14,865 nt of DNA, from NCBI GenBank assembly GCA_013698435.1, contig JACCVA010000288.1, positions 1-14,865 on the forward strand. Reading direction: 5' to 3'. The notes beneath the pieces were generated by a model. It was not told the DNA's origin. It searched no databases and saw nothing but the letters and a program-made list of their open reading frames with translations. Every line of letters begins with the position of its first letter. Positions within the stretch are counted from its first letter, which is position 1. The translations under genes were made by a program, and so were the position numbers. The stretch comes from Nocardioidaceae bacterium. Its GTDB lineage: Bacteria > Actinomycetota > Actinomycetes > Propionibacteriales > Nocardioidaceae. Positions 1 to 7,486 of the stretch are shown one piece after another.

Positions 1-869
1 CCGTACGGCGCCCACTTCACTGCCGGCACGGTCGGGGCGAACAACGACACGACAGGCGTACCGACGGCGGCGGCCAGGTGGGCCGGACCGGTGTTGGCGA
101 CGACGACGGCGGCAGCCCCCGCGAGTATGGCGGCGAGCTCCGGCAGCTGCGTACGGCCACCGAGGTCGCACACCGCAGCGGCTGAGGAGACCTGGGCCGT
201 GAGTCGGCGTTCAGCGGGCGAACCTGTCACCACGACCGGCCACCCGGCGGCGTTCAGCAGCTGGGCGGTCTCGGCGAACCGTTGCACCGGCCACGCCCGC
301 GCCGGTACGGCGGTGCCGGGGTGCAGGACGACGTATGGCGGGTCCGGGACGAGTGCGTCCACGTGGGGCAACGGCCGACGCACCGCGAGCCGCCCGTCGT
401 CGCCTGGCGGCAGCGTAAAGCCCGCCGCCCGCGCCAGCGACAGCGCTCGCTCTGGCTCGGGGATGTCCTCGGCGACCCGGTGCCGCAGGTCCAGCAGTGA
501 GCCGGGGTAGTCCTCGCTGATGCCGGCGATCCACGCGACGCCGGCGAGCCGGAGCAGCAGCGCGGTCGGCAGCACCGACTGGTGGAAGGATGTGAACACG
601 CAGGCACCGTCGAGCTGCCTGGCAGCGAGGACGGCCACCAGCTCCGTGACTGCGGTGCTGTCGACGGCAGGCGGATGGGCGGCGATCCATGGGCACTCCC
701 ACACGAGCACGTCGTCCACTCCCGGCAGCAGCCTGGCCGCCTCGGCGCCTTGCGGTCCGGCCAGCACGACCAGCTCGTCACACCCCGCGGCCATCGCCCG
801 CAGAGCGGGTCCGGCGATGAGCATGTCCCCGGCGCTGTCGAGCCGGACAGCAAGCAGCCGCCGGGTCAC
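1..869 (-). CDS. Glycosyltransferase family 9 (ADP-heptose:LPS heptosyltransferase-like), 3' end cut by window
   Basis: This probably transfers a heptose, or a related sugar, from a nucleotide-activated donor onto a surface glycan on the cytoplasmic side of the membrane. I translated 289 codons from a GTG at 869; the frame is open to the window edge, so roughly the last 50-60 residues of a usual ~340-residue GT9 protein are missing. Family signatures are visible: RLDSAGDMLIAGPALRA near residues 9-25, LHPGTAVPARAWP near 182-194, VVVTGSPAE near 212-220 and NTGPAHLAAAVGTP near 259-272. The last of these is the donor-binding signature typical of WaaC/WaaF proteins. The GTG overlaps the stop of the upstream gene by 4 bp (GTGA), so translational coupling is likely and no strong Shine-Dalgarno is needed. 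The next gene upstream carries a GmhB-like phosphatase domain, which supports a heptose donor. Family assignment is firm; the exact donor and acceptor are inferred. Confidence 0.88.
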   Translation of the reverse strand, partial: MTRRLLAVRLDSAGDMLIAGPALRAMAAGCDELVVLAGPQGAEAARLLPGVDDVLVWECPWIAAHPPAVDSTAVTELVAVLAARQLDGACVFTSFHQSVLPTALLLRLAGVAWIAGISEDYPGSLLDLRHRVAEDIPEPERALSLARAAGFTLPPGDDGRLAVRRPLPHVDALVPDPPYVVLHPGTAVPARAWPVQRFAETAQLLNAAGWPVVVTGSPAERRLTAQVSSAAAVCDLGGRTQLPELAAILAGAAAVVVANTGPAHLAAAVGTPVVSLFAPTVPAVKWAPY

Positions 870-2365
870 CAGGCGCCTGCCAAGATGTCGTCGACTGCCC
901 GAGCCAGGTCCGTCGCCGTCCGAGCCGCGGCGGTCGTCTCTCCGGGTCGTGTCGCCGAGTTGGGAACCAGGATGCCGCGAGCGCCGGCCGCCTCAGCAGC
1001 CTCGACGTCGCTTCCGATGTCACCGACGACAACGCACTTTGCCGGCTCCACCTCGAGTGACGCGCAGGCTTGGGTGATCATCCCCGGCGCCGGTTTGCGG
1101 CACTCGCAGCCGGCGTCGGGGGTGTGCGGGCAGACGTGGAAAACGTCGAAGGGTCCGAGCAGCTGATCGACGCGGGTGTTGACGGCCTGGGTCTGTTCGG
1201 ACGTGATGACACCTCGACCGATGCCGGACTGGTTGGTGATCACGCCGACCCGCACGCCGGCGCCGCGCAGCCGCTCCAGCGACGTCGTGGCGGATGCAAC
1301 GGCCTGGACCAGCTCGGGGTCGCCGTTGTAGGGGACGTCGTGCACGAGGGTGCCGTCGCGGTCGAAGAGCACGAGGTCCGGCAGACCGCGCCAGGGTCGC
1401 ACGCGACGGTGCCGCCAGTGTCCGAGCGCGGTGTGCCAGCTTGCTGCGACCGGGATCGCTGCGCTGGTGACGAGCATCCGACGCACCTCGGCCACGTCCC
1501 GCGGCCCCGGCAAGATGCGAGTCAGCGCGAACTCCGCGGTGCCCACCGCCCACAGTGCGCCAGCACCGGCGGCGGCGCGTCGACGGCCGGCGGCCGCGAG
1601 CAGGAGGGAGGCGCCCGCAACAGCCATGATTGCGAGGTGCCGGGGCCGGCGGCCGGACGGTGCACCGGCCCGCTCTCGCCACCGGGGTCCGTGCAGCCTC
1701 CGCATCAGCACGTCGTCGGCGTTGCCGGTCTGCTGGCGCACGCTGACCCAGTCGTCGGTCGGTCTCACCGGGTGGGTGATCGACCGACGGCCGCGGACGA
1801 GCCGGCCCCCCGCCTCGCTCACTCGCAGGCCGAGGTCGGCGTCTTCACGGAAGGCTCGTGGGAAGCGCTCGTCGAAACCGCCGACGGAGGCCAGCCAGGA
1901 CCGGCGGTAGGTCATGTCGGCCGTGATCCACTGTGCCGACGCGAGGCCGGCTGTGCTGCGTTCCCAGTCAGTCGGTCGACGGTCGTCCGGCAGCGGGACC
2001 CGGACCTGCCCCTGGCTGCCGGCAACTGTCGCCTCAGCAGCGTCCAGGTCGTCCTGCAGACGGGCGCGCCAGTCGTGGTCCGGAACCACGTCGTCGTCGA
2101 GGAAGCTGACCCACCGCGTCCGCGCCAGCCGCCAGCCGAGGTTGCGCGCCCGGGCGGGGCCACCACCGCCCGAGCGCACCACCCGGAGGTCGTCGAGCCC
2201 GAGGTCGGCGAGGCTACCCGCGAGATCGTCGCCCTGCGGCCGGTCGTCGACGACGATGATCTGCGAGACCCGCGGACCGCCGCTGTCGCGCAGGGCCTCG
2301 AGCAGCGCTCGCAGGCTGGCGCGGCCAACCGTCGGCACCACCACGGTCGTCGGCAGCACCGTCAT
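866..2365 (-). CDS. Fusion protein: GT2 glycosyltransferase + GmhB-like HAD-IIIA phosphatase
   Basis: This 499-residue protein has two enzymes in one chain. Residues ~5-235 are a GT-A fold GT2 transferase with TVVVPTVGR, VVDDRP, the metal-binding DDD of SFLDDDVVPD (87-96) and an ED pair near 174-175. A middle stretch (~243-285) has two short hydrophobic segments. Residues ~328-499 are a HAD-IIIA phosphatase: nucleophile motif DRDGT (335-339), TNQSG (377-381), a zinc-type loop CPHTPDAGCECRKP (412-425) that includes the HAD lysine, and VVVGDIGSD (446-454). That zinc loop and the CRKPxPGM run are typical of D-glycero-D-manno-heptose 1,7-bisphosphate 7-phosphatase (GmhB) and the related histidinol-phosphatase domain. 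The ATG at 2365 overlaps the carbamoyltransferase stop (ATGA); a 24-residue upstream extension would lie wholly inside that gene, so I rejected it. The glycan context favours the heptose role over histidine synthesis. Confidence 0.9.
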   Translation of the reverse strand: MTVLPTTVVVPTVGRASLRALLEALRDSGGPRVSQIIVVDDRPQGDDLAGSLADLGLDDLRVVRSGGGGPARARNLGWRLARTRWVSFLDDDVVPDHDWRARLQDDLDAAEATVAGSQGQVRVPLPDDRRPTDWERSTAGLASAQWITADMTYRRSWLASVGGFDERFPRAFREDADLGLRVSEAGGRLVRGRRSITHPVRPTDDWVSVRQQTGNADDVLMRRLHGPRWRERAGAPSGRRPRHLAIMAVAGASLLLAAAGRRRAAAGAGALWAVGTAEFALTRILPGPRDVAEVRRMLVTSAAIPVAASWHTALGHWRHRRVRPWRGLPDLVLFDRDGTLVHDVPYNGDPELVQAVASATTSLERLRGAGVRVGVITNQSGIGRGVITSEQTQAVNTRVDQLLGPFDVFHVCPHTPDAGCECRKPAPGMITQACASLEVEPAKCVVVGDIGSDVEAAEAAGARGILVPNSATRPGETTAAARTATDLARAVDDILAGAW

Positions 2366-3999
2366 GTGCTCGACCCAGGGCGGCGTACGGCGAACGGTCC
2401 GATCGCGAGCAGGTCGACCGGCGCGGAGCCGAAACACTCAAGCGCGTCGCGCGGGTCGTCGACCATCGGTCGTCCCGCCGTGTTGAGGCTGGTGTTGATC
2501 ACCACGGGCAGCCCGGTGCGGCGTTCGAAGCAGCTGAGCATGCGCGCGACGAGCGGCTGCGAACTGTCCACGGTCTGCACCCTGGCCGTCCCGTCGACGT
2601 GGACGACGGCGGGGATGCGGTCGCGCCACCGGGCGTCGACGTCATGGACGAAGAGCATGTACGGCGACGGCAGCGGCCCGCGGGAGAAGATGTCGGCGGC
2701 CCGCTCCAGCCGCACCATCGGCGCCACTGGCCGGAACTGCTCGCGACCCTTGACGTCGTTGAGCCGTTCGAGGTTGGCGGCGTGGCCGGGATGAGCCAGC
2801 AACGAGCGATGGCCAAGGGCCCGAGGTCCGTACTCGCTGCGACCTTGGAACCAGGCGACGACGTCGTTGGCGGCCAGGGCCGCTGCCACCGTGTCGGCGA
2901 TGTCGGCTGGTCGGGAGTAGGGGACCCGGGCGGTGATGAGGGCTGCCTCCAGCTCGTCGTCCGTCCAGGAACGCCCGAGGTCGGCGCCTGGCATCGCAGC
3001 GGTGACGTCGCCACCGGCGCGAGCCAGGTGCAAGGCACCGCCCAACGCGGTCCCGGAGTCGCCGGCGGCGGGTTGGACCCAGACATGGCGATACGAAGTC
3101 TCGGCGGCAAGCCTGCTGTTGGCGACGCAGTTCAACGCCACTCCACCCGCCAGGCTCAACGCGTCACCACCGGTCCTGGCGGCCAGCCACCGGGCAAGCT
3201 CCAGCAGCACGTCCTCCAGGCGCGTCTGCACACTGGCCGCGAGGTCGGCATGCTCCTGGCTCCACGGTTCGTGAGAACTGCGTCGCTTGACCAGGCTCGA
3301 CCAGTCGACGGGATCGGTGTGGAACCCGCCGTCGCCGGTGGGATAGATCGCCGACCGCAGCTCGTCGGCGTACCGGGGCTGACCGTAGGAGGCGAGCGCC
3401 ATCACCTTGTACTCGTCGCTGCTCCGCAAGAAGCCGAGGTGGTCCGTGACGTCTTCGTAGAGCAGGCCCAACGAGTGCGGCAGGGACTGGCTGGCGAGCA
3501 CGTCGAGCTGGCCGTCGTCGTAGCGACCGGCCAGGTGGCTGACCGACTCACCTCGCCCGTCGAGGACCAGCACGTCCACCTCCCGAAAAGGCGACGCCAG
3601 CCCGGCCGAGGCGGCGTGGGCGACGTGATGCGGGACGAAGCGCACCGCGGCCGGGTCGAGGCCCGGCAGCGCGGTCGCCAGGAACGTCGGAGCAGCTCGG
3701 GCGTAGGTCAGCCTCAGGTGGTCCCAGGGGTCGTGCAGTCCGAGCTGATCGGCCGGCAGCGCCAGCCCGGGGTCGAACGAGTAGGCCACCGCGTCGAGGT
3801 CCGACGCATCGATGCCTGCGGCGTCCAGGCACCAGGCGGCCGCCAGCTCCGGAAGCTCCCAGGCCGAGAACGGCACCGGCCGCTTCCCGTGCTTACGCCG
3901 AGAGAAACGCTCCTCCTCGGCGGCTGCCACGGTCTCGCCGTCGATGACCAAAGCGGCGGCGGGATCGTGGAAGATCGCGTTGATCCCGAGTACCTTCAC
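2362..3999 (-). CDS. Carbamoyltransferase, NodU/CmcH/TobZ family
   Basis: This 545-residue enzyme is predicted to transfer a carbamoyl group from carbamoyl phosphate (via carbamoyl-adenylate, with ATP) to a sugar hydroxyl in the cytoplasm. Length and motifs are those of the full family: HDPAAAL (11-17), EEERFSRRKHGKRP (28-41), PHHVAHAASAG (123-133), SDEYKVMALASYGQP (194-208), AGGVALNCVANS (284-295) and GDSGTALGGA (313-322) in the Kae1-like part, then GRSEYGPRALGHRSLL (386-401), REQFRPVAP (419-427) and INTSLNTAGRPMVDDP (501-516) in the C-terminal part. I chose GTG 3999 because it sits just before the conserved VLGINAIFHD strand and has an AGGAGG 4 nt upstream; the frame stays open to an ATG at 4089, but the extra 30 residues look unlike the family. 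It overlaps the next gene by 4 bp. The sugar carbamoylated is unknown; a heptose or its neighbour is a reasonable guess from context. Confidence 0.93.
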   Translation of the reverse strand: MKVLGINAIFHDPAAALVIDGETVAAAEEERFSRRKHGKRPVPFSAWELPELAAAWCLDAAGIDASDLDAVAYSFDPGLALPADQLGLHDPWDHLRLTYARAAPTFLATALPGLDPAAVRFVPHHVAHAASAGLASPFREVDVLVLDGRGESVSHLAGRYDDGQLDVLASQSLPHSLGLLYEDVTDHLGFLRSSDEYKVMALASYGQPRYADELRSAIYPTGDGGFHTDPVDWSSLVKRRSSHEPWSQEHADLAASVQTRLEDVLLELARWLAARTGGDALSLAGGVALNCVANSRLAAETSYRHVWVQPAAGDSGTALGGALHLARAGGDVTAAMPGADLGRSWTDDELEAALITARVPYSRPADIADTVAAALAANDVVAWFQGRSEYGPRALGHRSLLAHPGHAANLERLNDVKGREQFRPVAPMVRLERAADIFSRGPLPSPYMLFVHDVDARWRDRIPAVVHVDGTARVQTVDSSQPLVARMLSCFERRTGLPVVINTSLNTAGRPMVDDPRDALECFGSAPVDLLAIGPFAVRRPGSST

Positions 4000-4003
4000 C
4001 CGG

Positions 4004-4009
4004 CCTCCT
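4004..4009 (-). promoter_or_regulatory. Ribosome binding site for the carbamoyltransferase
   Basis: AGGAGG read on the minus strand, 4 nt before the GTG at 3999. It is a perfect Shine-Dalgarno core, with slightly short spacing, and decides this start over the in-frame ATG at 4089. Confidence 0.7.
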
Positions 4010-4049
4010 GTCGTAGCGTCGTGAACCGGGTCCGTTCCCCCTTCTATGT

Positions 4050-4070
4050 CTGACAAACGCTTGTGGTCAG
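4050..4070. promoter_or_regulatory. Imperfect palindrome upstream of the carbamoyltransferase, possible operator
   Basis: The 21-bp segment starts CTGAC and ends GTCAG. It contains ACAA (4053-4056) and TTGT (4061-4064) arms, so it would be nearly a perfect palindrome (CTGACAA-acgc-TTGTCAG) if two G residues (4065-4066) were removed. It lies about 50 bp upstream of GTG 3999 in a 100-bp gap that is more AT-rich than its surroundings. A protein-binding site near the promoter is a plausible reading, but I see no clear -10/-35 pair, so this is tentative. Confidence 0.3.
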
Positions 4071-4099
4071 AACGGCGCAAACTTGACAACCGTCTCTCT

Positions 4100-4987
4100 T
4101 CAGCGGGTGCGCGACGACGTGCCGGCCGACCGTGACTCGATGGTCTCGAGCTTGCGCACCCGGCTTTCCACCTCGGCCGGGAGCAGACGCCGGCGGGCCA
4201 GCGCGGCCGGCACGCGGGGGATCGCCAGCGCGGCGGCGCGGGCGCCTTCCCAAGACGACGTGACCGTGCGCCACGTCTGCCGCCCCACCACCGGCCACGG
4301 TCGGCGCATGAGTGCCGTCAGCAAGGCATTGCGGTCGATCAGCCGTTGTCGGACGGCGTCGCTCGACCGGGTGGTCGAGGGGTGATGGTGCACGACCAGC
4401 TCGTCGACGTACGCGAGATCCCACCCAGCCGCCGCCAGGTCGTAGGCCACCCGCTGTTCCTCGCCGGGGAAGAAGACGACATCGTCGAAGCCCCCGACGC
4501 CCAGAAACGCCTCCTTGCGGACGATGCACCCGCACGCGACGAAGCCGAGGACCGCGGCACCGGGGACGCCAGTGCGCTGCGGCAGTGGCGAGTCGGCCAT
4601 CTGTGTCGAGATCGGGTCGAGCCTGTCCTCGGGGCCCACGAGGATGCGCGCCGCCAGGAGGCCCACCGTTTCGTGCTCGTCGAGCAGCGACACCGCAGCC
4701 TCCAGGGATCCCGGTTCCCACCACGAGTCGTCGTCGGCGAAGGCGACGTACGGCGTCTCTGCGGCTCGTACGCCCAGGTTTCGAGCCGGTGCGCCGGCGT
4801 TGGCGGGCAGCGAGATGACCAACACGTCGGGATGCAGCAGGCGTACGGCCTCCACCGTCCCGTCCGTGGAGGCGTTGTCGACCAGGACCACGGGGCGGCT
4901 GTGCCGCCCCAACGTGGAGAGCACGTCGGCACGGCGGTTGCGGCTCATGACGACCGTCGTGATGTCGGGGTCGGCGGATGCGGGCAT
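4100..4987 (-). CDS. Glycosyltransferase family 2
   Basis: This 295-residue GT2 enzyme probably adds a sugar from a nucleotide-sugar donor to a lipid-linked or growing glycan at the cytoplasmic face. Visible elements are the N-terminal strand DITTVVMSRNRR, nucleotide-binding VDNASTDGT (36-44), the metal-binding AFADDDSWW (DDD at 85-87), GFVACGCIVRKEAF with a following GGFDD, and an EEQR (176-179) in the place of the usual ED catalytic pair, then VHHHPST (~199-205). There is no C-terminal membrane segment; the tail is basic. ATG 4987 immediately precedes the first GT-A strand; the frame is open further upstream but that stretch is an arginine-rich run overlapping the divergent gene, so I rejected it. 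The gene heads the minus-strand arm, 100 bp upstream of the carbamoyltransferase, and may be cotranscribed with it. Its sugar specificity is unknown. Confidence 0.88.
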   Translation of the reverse strand: MPASADPDITTVVMSRNRRADVLSTLGRHSRPVVLVDNASTDGTVEAVRLLHPDVLVISLPANAGAPARNLGVRAAETPYVAFADDDSWWEPGSLEAAVSLLDEHETVGLLAARILVGPEDRLDPISTQMADSPLPQRTGVPGAAVLGFVACGCIVRKEAFLGVGGFDDVVFFPGEEQRVAYDLAAAGWDLAYVDELVVHHHPSTTRSSDAVRQRLIDRNALLTALMRRPWPVVGRQTWRTVTSSWEGARAAALAIPRVPAALARRRLLPAEVESRVRKLETIESRSAGTSSRTR

Positions 4988-5076
4988 GACGTCGCAGTAC
5001 CCGATGCCCCGCGTCTCATCGTTTGCAGGACGTCTTCGGTTGCATGAATGGCACCACTTGGGGCACTTCCTGGCGC
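4988..5076. promoter_or_regulatory. Divergent intergenic region between the two glycan arms
   Basis: This 89-bp gap separates the minus-strand GT2 gene and the plus-strand UDP-glucose dehydrogenase gene, so promoters for both arms may lie here. I see no convincing sigma-70-type boxes: TTGCAG at 5023 followed by ATGAAT at 5044 is the best plus-strand pair and it is weak. A short direct repeat GGCAC occurs near 5050 and 5062. Its role as promoter region is inferred only from the divergent layout. Confidence 0.35.
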
Positions 5077-6405
5077 ATGCGGATCTCTGTGCTGGGCACC
5101 GGCTACCTCGGTGCCACGCACGCCGCCTGCCTGGCCGCCTGCGGGCACGACGTCGTCGGCGTCGACACCGACGGCGCACGGATCGACCGGCTGCGGTCCG
5201 GCCAGGCGCCTTTCCATGAGCCCGGGCTGCAGCAGCTCCTCGTGGAAGGGGTCGCTGCGGAGCGCCTGACGTTCACCACCGACTACGACCTCGTCACCGA
5301 CGCGGACGTGCACTTCGTCTGCGTCGGGACACCACAGCGCTGCGGCAGCTACGCCGCCGACCTGTCCGCGTTGTGGAGTGCCGTCGACTCGCTCGCCCCC
5401 CGGCTCAGTCGCCCGTGCCTGGTCGTGGGCAAGTCGACGGTGCCGGTCGGGACCGCAGCGCTGGTGCGGAACCGGCTGCGGGCGTCAGCACCAGTCGGTG
5501 AGGGTGTCCAGCTCGCCTGGAACCCTGAGTTCCTGCGGGAGGGCCACGCGATCGAGGACTCGCTGCGTCCTGACCGACTCGTGTTCGGCGTCGAGAGCGA
5601 CGAGGCGGACCTGGTGCTGCGCGAGGTGTACGCCGCCTTGTTGTCGGCGGGCACCCGCTGCGTGCGTACGGATCTGGCTACCGCAGAGCTCGCAAAGGTG
5701 GCCTCCAACGTCATGCTTGCAGCACGGATCTCGCTGGTGAACCTGCTCGCCGAGGTCTGCGAGGCGGCCGACGCCGATGTCGGTGACCTCACGACCATCC
5801 TCGGCCATGACGCCCGGATCGGTCCCTCGTTCCTGACGCCTGGCATCGGTTTCGGCGGCGGTTGCCTGCCCAAGGACACCCGTGCGTTCGTGGCCCGCGC
5901 CGAAGAGCTCGGCGTGGGCGAGTCGGCTGCCCTGCTGCGTGAGGTCGACGCCGTGAACATGCGTCAGCGCGCCCGCACCGTGGACCTCGCGGCGTCGGTC
6001 CTCGGCGAGCTGTCCGGTGCGAAGGTGGCGGTGCTCGGCGTCGCGTTCAAGGCCGACTCGGACGACGTGCGCGACTCACCTGCCCTCGACGTAGCAGCCA
6101 CCCTGCAGGCGCAGGGCGCTCGGGTGCGGGTGTACGACCCGGCGGCCGGCGCCAACGCCCAGCGCGTCCAGCCGACCCTCGCGTATGTTGCCGACACCAC
6201 GGCGGCCTGTCGCGACGCCGACCTCGTCCTGGTGCTCACCGACTGGCAGGAGTTCCGTGGCATCGACCCCGTCTCGCTGGCCGATGTCGTCCACGTACCG
6301 CGGGTCATCGACGGGCGGCTGGCGCTCGACCCCGACAAGTGGCGAGCCGCAGGGTGGGACTTCCACGCCCTGGGCCGGGCGCGACATGACGCAGGGGGCG
6401 GATAA
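5077..6405 (+). CDS. UDP-glucose 6-dehydrogenase (UDP-glucose/GDP-mannose dehydrogenase family)
   Basis: This oxidises UDP-glucose twice with NAD+ to UDP-glucuronate in the cytoplasm, the usual source of uronic acid in surface polysaccharides. The 442-residue protein has all three family domains: an N-terminal Rossmann fold with GTGYLG (7-12), GKSTVPVGT (118-126) and NPEFLREGHAIEDS (149-162); a central domain with ELAKVASN including the active-site Lys (~207-208); the catalytic loop GFGGGCLPKD with nucleophile Cys263; and a C-terminal UDP-binding domain with FKADSDDVRDSP (324-335). I chose ATG 5077 because it opens directly on the Rossmann strand; ATG 5044 and TTG 5023 are in-frame alternatives, and none has a strong Shine-Dalgarno. 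The next gene starts at the base after its stop. A GDP-mannose or UDP-HexNAc dehydrogenase is possible within the family, but the motifs best fit UDP-glucose. Confidence 0.92.
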   Translation: MRISVLGTGYLGATHAACLAACGHDVVGVDTDGARIDRLRSGQAPFHEPGLQQLLVEGVAAERLTFTTDYDLVTDADVHFVCVGTPQRCGSYAADLSALWSAVDSLAPRLSRPCLVVGKSTVPVGTAALVRNRLRASAPVGEGVQLAWNPEFLREGHAIEDSLRPDRLVFGVESDEADLVLREVYAALLSAGTRCVRTDLATAELAKVASNVMLAARISLVNLLAEVCEAADADVGDLTTILGHDARIGPSFLTPGIGFGGGCLPKDTRAFVARAEELGVGESAALLREVDAVNMRQRARTVDLAASVLGELSGAKVAVLGVAFKADSDDVRDSPALDVAATLQAQGARVRVYDPAAGANAQRVQPTLAYVADTTAACRDADLVLVLTDWQEFRGIDPVSLADVVHVPRVIDGRLALDPDKWRAAGWDFHALGRARHDAGGG

Positions 6406-7368
6406 GTGCGGATCTTGTTGTGGCACGTGCACGGGTCCTGGACGACCTCCTTCGTGCAGGGGGCGCATGCGTACCTGCTGCCGGTGCTGCCCGATCGGGG
6501 ACCCGACGGGGTGGGGAGGGCACGCACCTGGGACTGGCCCGCGTCAGCTCGAGAGCTTTCGCCCGAGGATCTGCGGGACGAGCCGTTCGACGTCGTGCTG
6601 CTCCAACGTCCGCACGAGGTCGAGCTGGCGCACCGCTGGACCGGCCGCATGCCCGGGCGAGACATCCCAGCCGTGTACCTCGAGCACAACACGCCCGGTG
6701 GGAACGTGCCGTTCTCGCGGCACCCGCTCGCCGACCAGGACGACATACCGATCGTGCATGTCACCCACTTCAACCAGCTGTTCTGGGACTGCGGCAGTGC
6801 CCGCACCGAGGTCGTCGAACACGGCATCATCGACCCCGGCCACCGCTACTCGGGAGAGTGGGCACGCGGCGCACTCGTCGTCAACGACCCCGTCCGTCGA
6901 GGACGGGCGGTAGGGACCGACCTGCTGGTCGCGCTGGCGGCATCGGCGCCACTCGACGTATTCGGCATGAACGTGCACGGTCTCGGCAAGGAGGTCGGTG
7001 TCGCCAAGGACCGGATGTGGACGTTCGAGGACCTCCCGCAGCAGGCGCTGCACCGTGAGCTCGCACGACGGCGCGTCTATGTGCACACCTCTCGCTGGAC
7101 GTCCCTGGGCCTGTCGCTGCTGGAGGCCATGCAGCTGGGGATGCCGGTGGTCGCGCTCGCCACCACGGAGGCGGTGATGGCAGTGCCGCCGGAAGCTGGA
7201 GTGGTGTCCACCCGCATCGACGACCTGACGTCAGCACTCTGGCGATTCACGCATGACCCGACGCATGCTCAGGCGGTGGGTGCCAGAGCACGCGAGGCCG
7301 CCTTGTCCCGTTACGGTCTCGGCCGTTTTCTCGCGGACTGGGACCTACTGCTTCAGTCGGTCGCCTGA
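6406..7368 (+). CDS. Glycosyltransferase, GT4-like (GT-B fold)
   Basis: This is a predicted 320-residue retaining GT-B transferase of the glycan locus. It starts at a GTG directly after the TAA of the UDP-glucose dehydrogenase gene, so the two are cotranscribed and probably coupled. The N-terminal half has LLWHVHGSW, VVLLQRPHE (63-71) and YLEHNTPGG (91-99). The C-terminal half has LDVFGMNVHG, the VYVHTSRW strand (224-231), SLGLSLLEAMQLGMPVVA (233-250) and a closing DLTSALWRFTHDP, the order seen in Glycos_transf_1 domains. The protein is shorter than the usual ~370-400 residues, and the first Glu of the EX7E donor motif is missing: Thr232 stands eight residues before Glu240. It may use the UDP-glucuronate made by its neighbour, but that is only suggested by position. 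Confidence 0.85.
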   Translation: MRILLWHVHGSWTTSFVQGAHAYLLPVLPDRGPDGVGRARTWDWPASARELSPEDLRDEPFDVVLLQRPHEVELAHRWTGRMPGRDIPAVYLEHNTPGGNVPFSRHPLADQDDIPIVHVTHFNQLFWDCGSARTEVVEHGIIDPGHRYSGEWARGALVVNDPVRRGRAVGTDLLVALAASAPLDVFGMNVHGLGKEVGVAKDRMWTFEDLPQQALHRELARRRVYVHTSRWTSLGLSLLEAMQLGMPVVALATTEAVMAVPPEAGVVSTRIDDLTSALWRFTHDPTHAQAVGARAREAALSRYGLGRFLADWDLLLQSVA

Positions 7369-7486
7369 GACCGTCCCCCCCGGCGCCGCTGCTGGGGAAA
7401 CGGCAGGCGATGATGTGCCCATCCGTGCGGCGCTTCTCTCGCCACCGCGGCGGCAGCCGGGCATGATCGGAGGTTGGGAGGAAGCG
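7369..7486. other. Intergenic region between the glycan locus and the molybdoenzyme operon
   Basis: This 118-bp gap marks the change of theme and should hold the operon promoter. It begins with a seven-C run and has one widely spaced perfect 7-bp inverted repeat (GCGCCGC at 7383-7389, GCGGCGC at 7427-7433), with 37 nt between the arms. No clear terminator T-run, promoter boxes or molybdenum-cofactor riboswitch can be recognised. Confidence 0.4.
7476..7481 (+). promoter_or_regulatory. Ribosome binding site for the Fe-S/NrfD fusion gene
   Basis: GGGAGG placed 5 nt before the ATG at 7487. It is the strongest Shine-Dalgarno in the window and fixes this start against a frame that is open back to 7253, inside the GT4 gene. 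Confidence 0.75.

Noticed and set aside
211..853. Overlapping minus-strand frames of 163 and 199 codons at the left edge
   Set aside because: The third frame on the same strand gives the GT9 motifs and is open to the window edge, so these two are shadows of it.
1070..2794. 574-codon open frame on the plus strand opposite the GT2-GmhB fusion and carbamoyltransferase
   Set aside because: It is antisense to two clearly recognisable genes, shows no domain pattern, and long antisense frames are expected in such GC-rich DNA.
2599..4053. 484-codon plus-strand open frame opposite the carbamoyltransferase
   Set aside because: It is antisense to a gene with full-length family motifs; composition is low-complexity Gly/Val/Arg without motifs.
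7383..7433. Inverted repeat GCGCCGC/GCGGCGC as a terminator after the GT4 gene
   Set aside because: The loop would be 37 nt and no T-run follows; in GC-rich DNA a 7-bp match at this distance is expected by chance.
7369..7486. Molybdenum-cofactor riboswitch or FNR-like site ahead of the molybdoenzyme operon
   Set aside because: I looked because of the gene content, but saw no recognisable conserved core or TTGAT/ATCAA arms.
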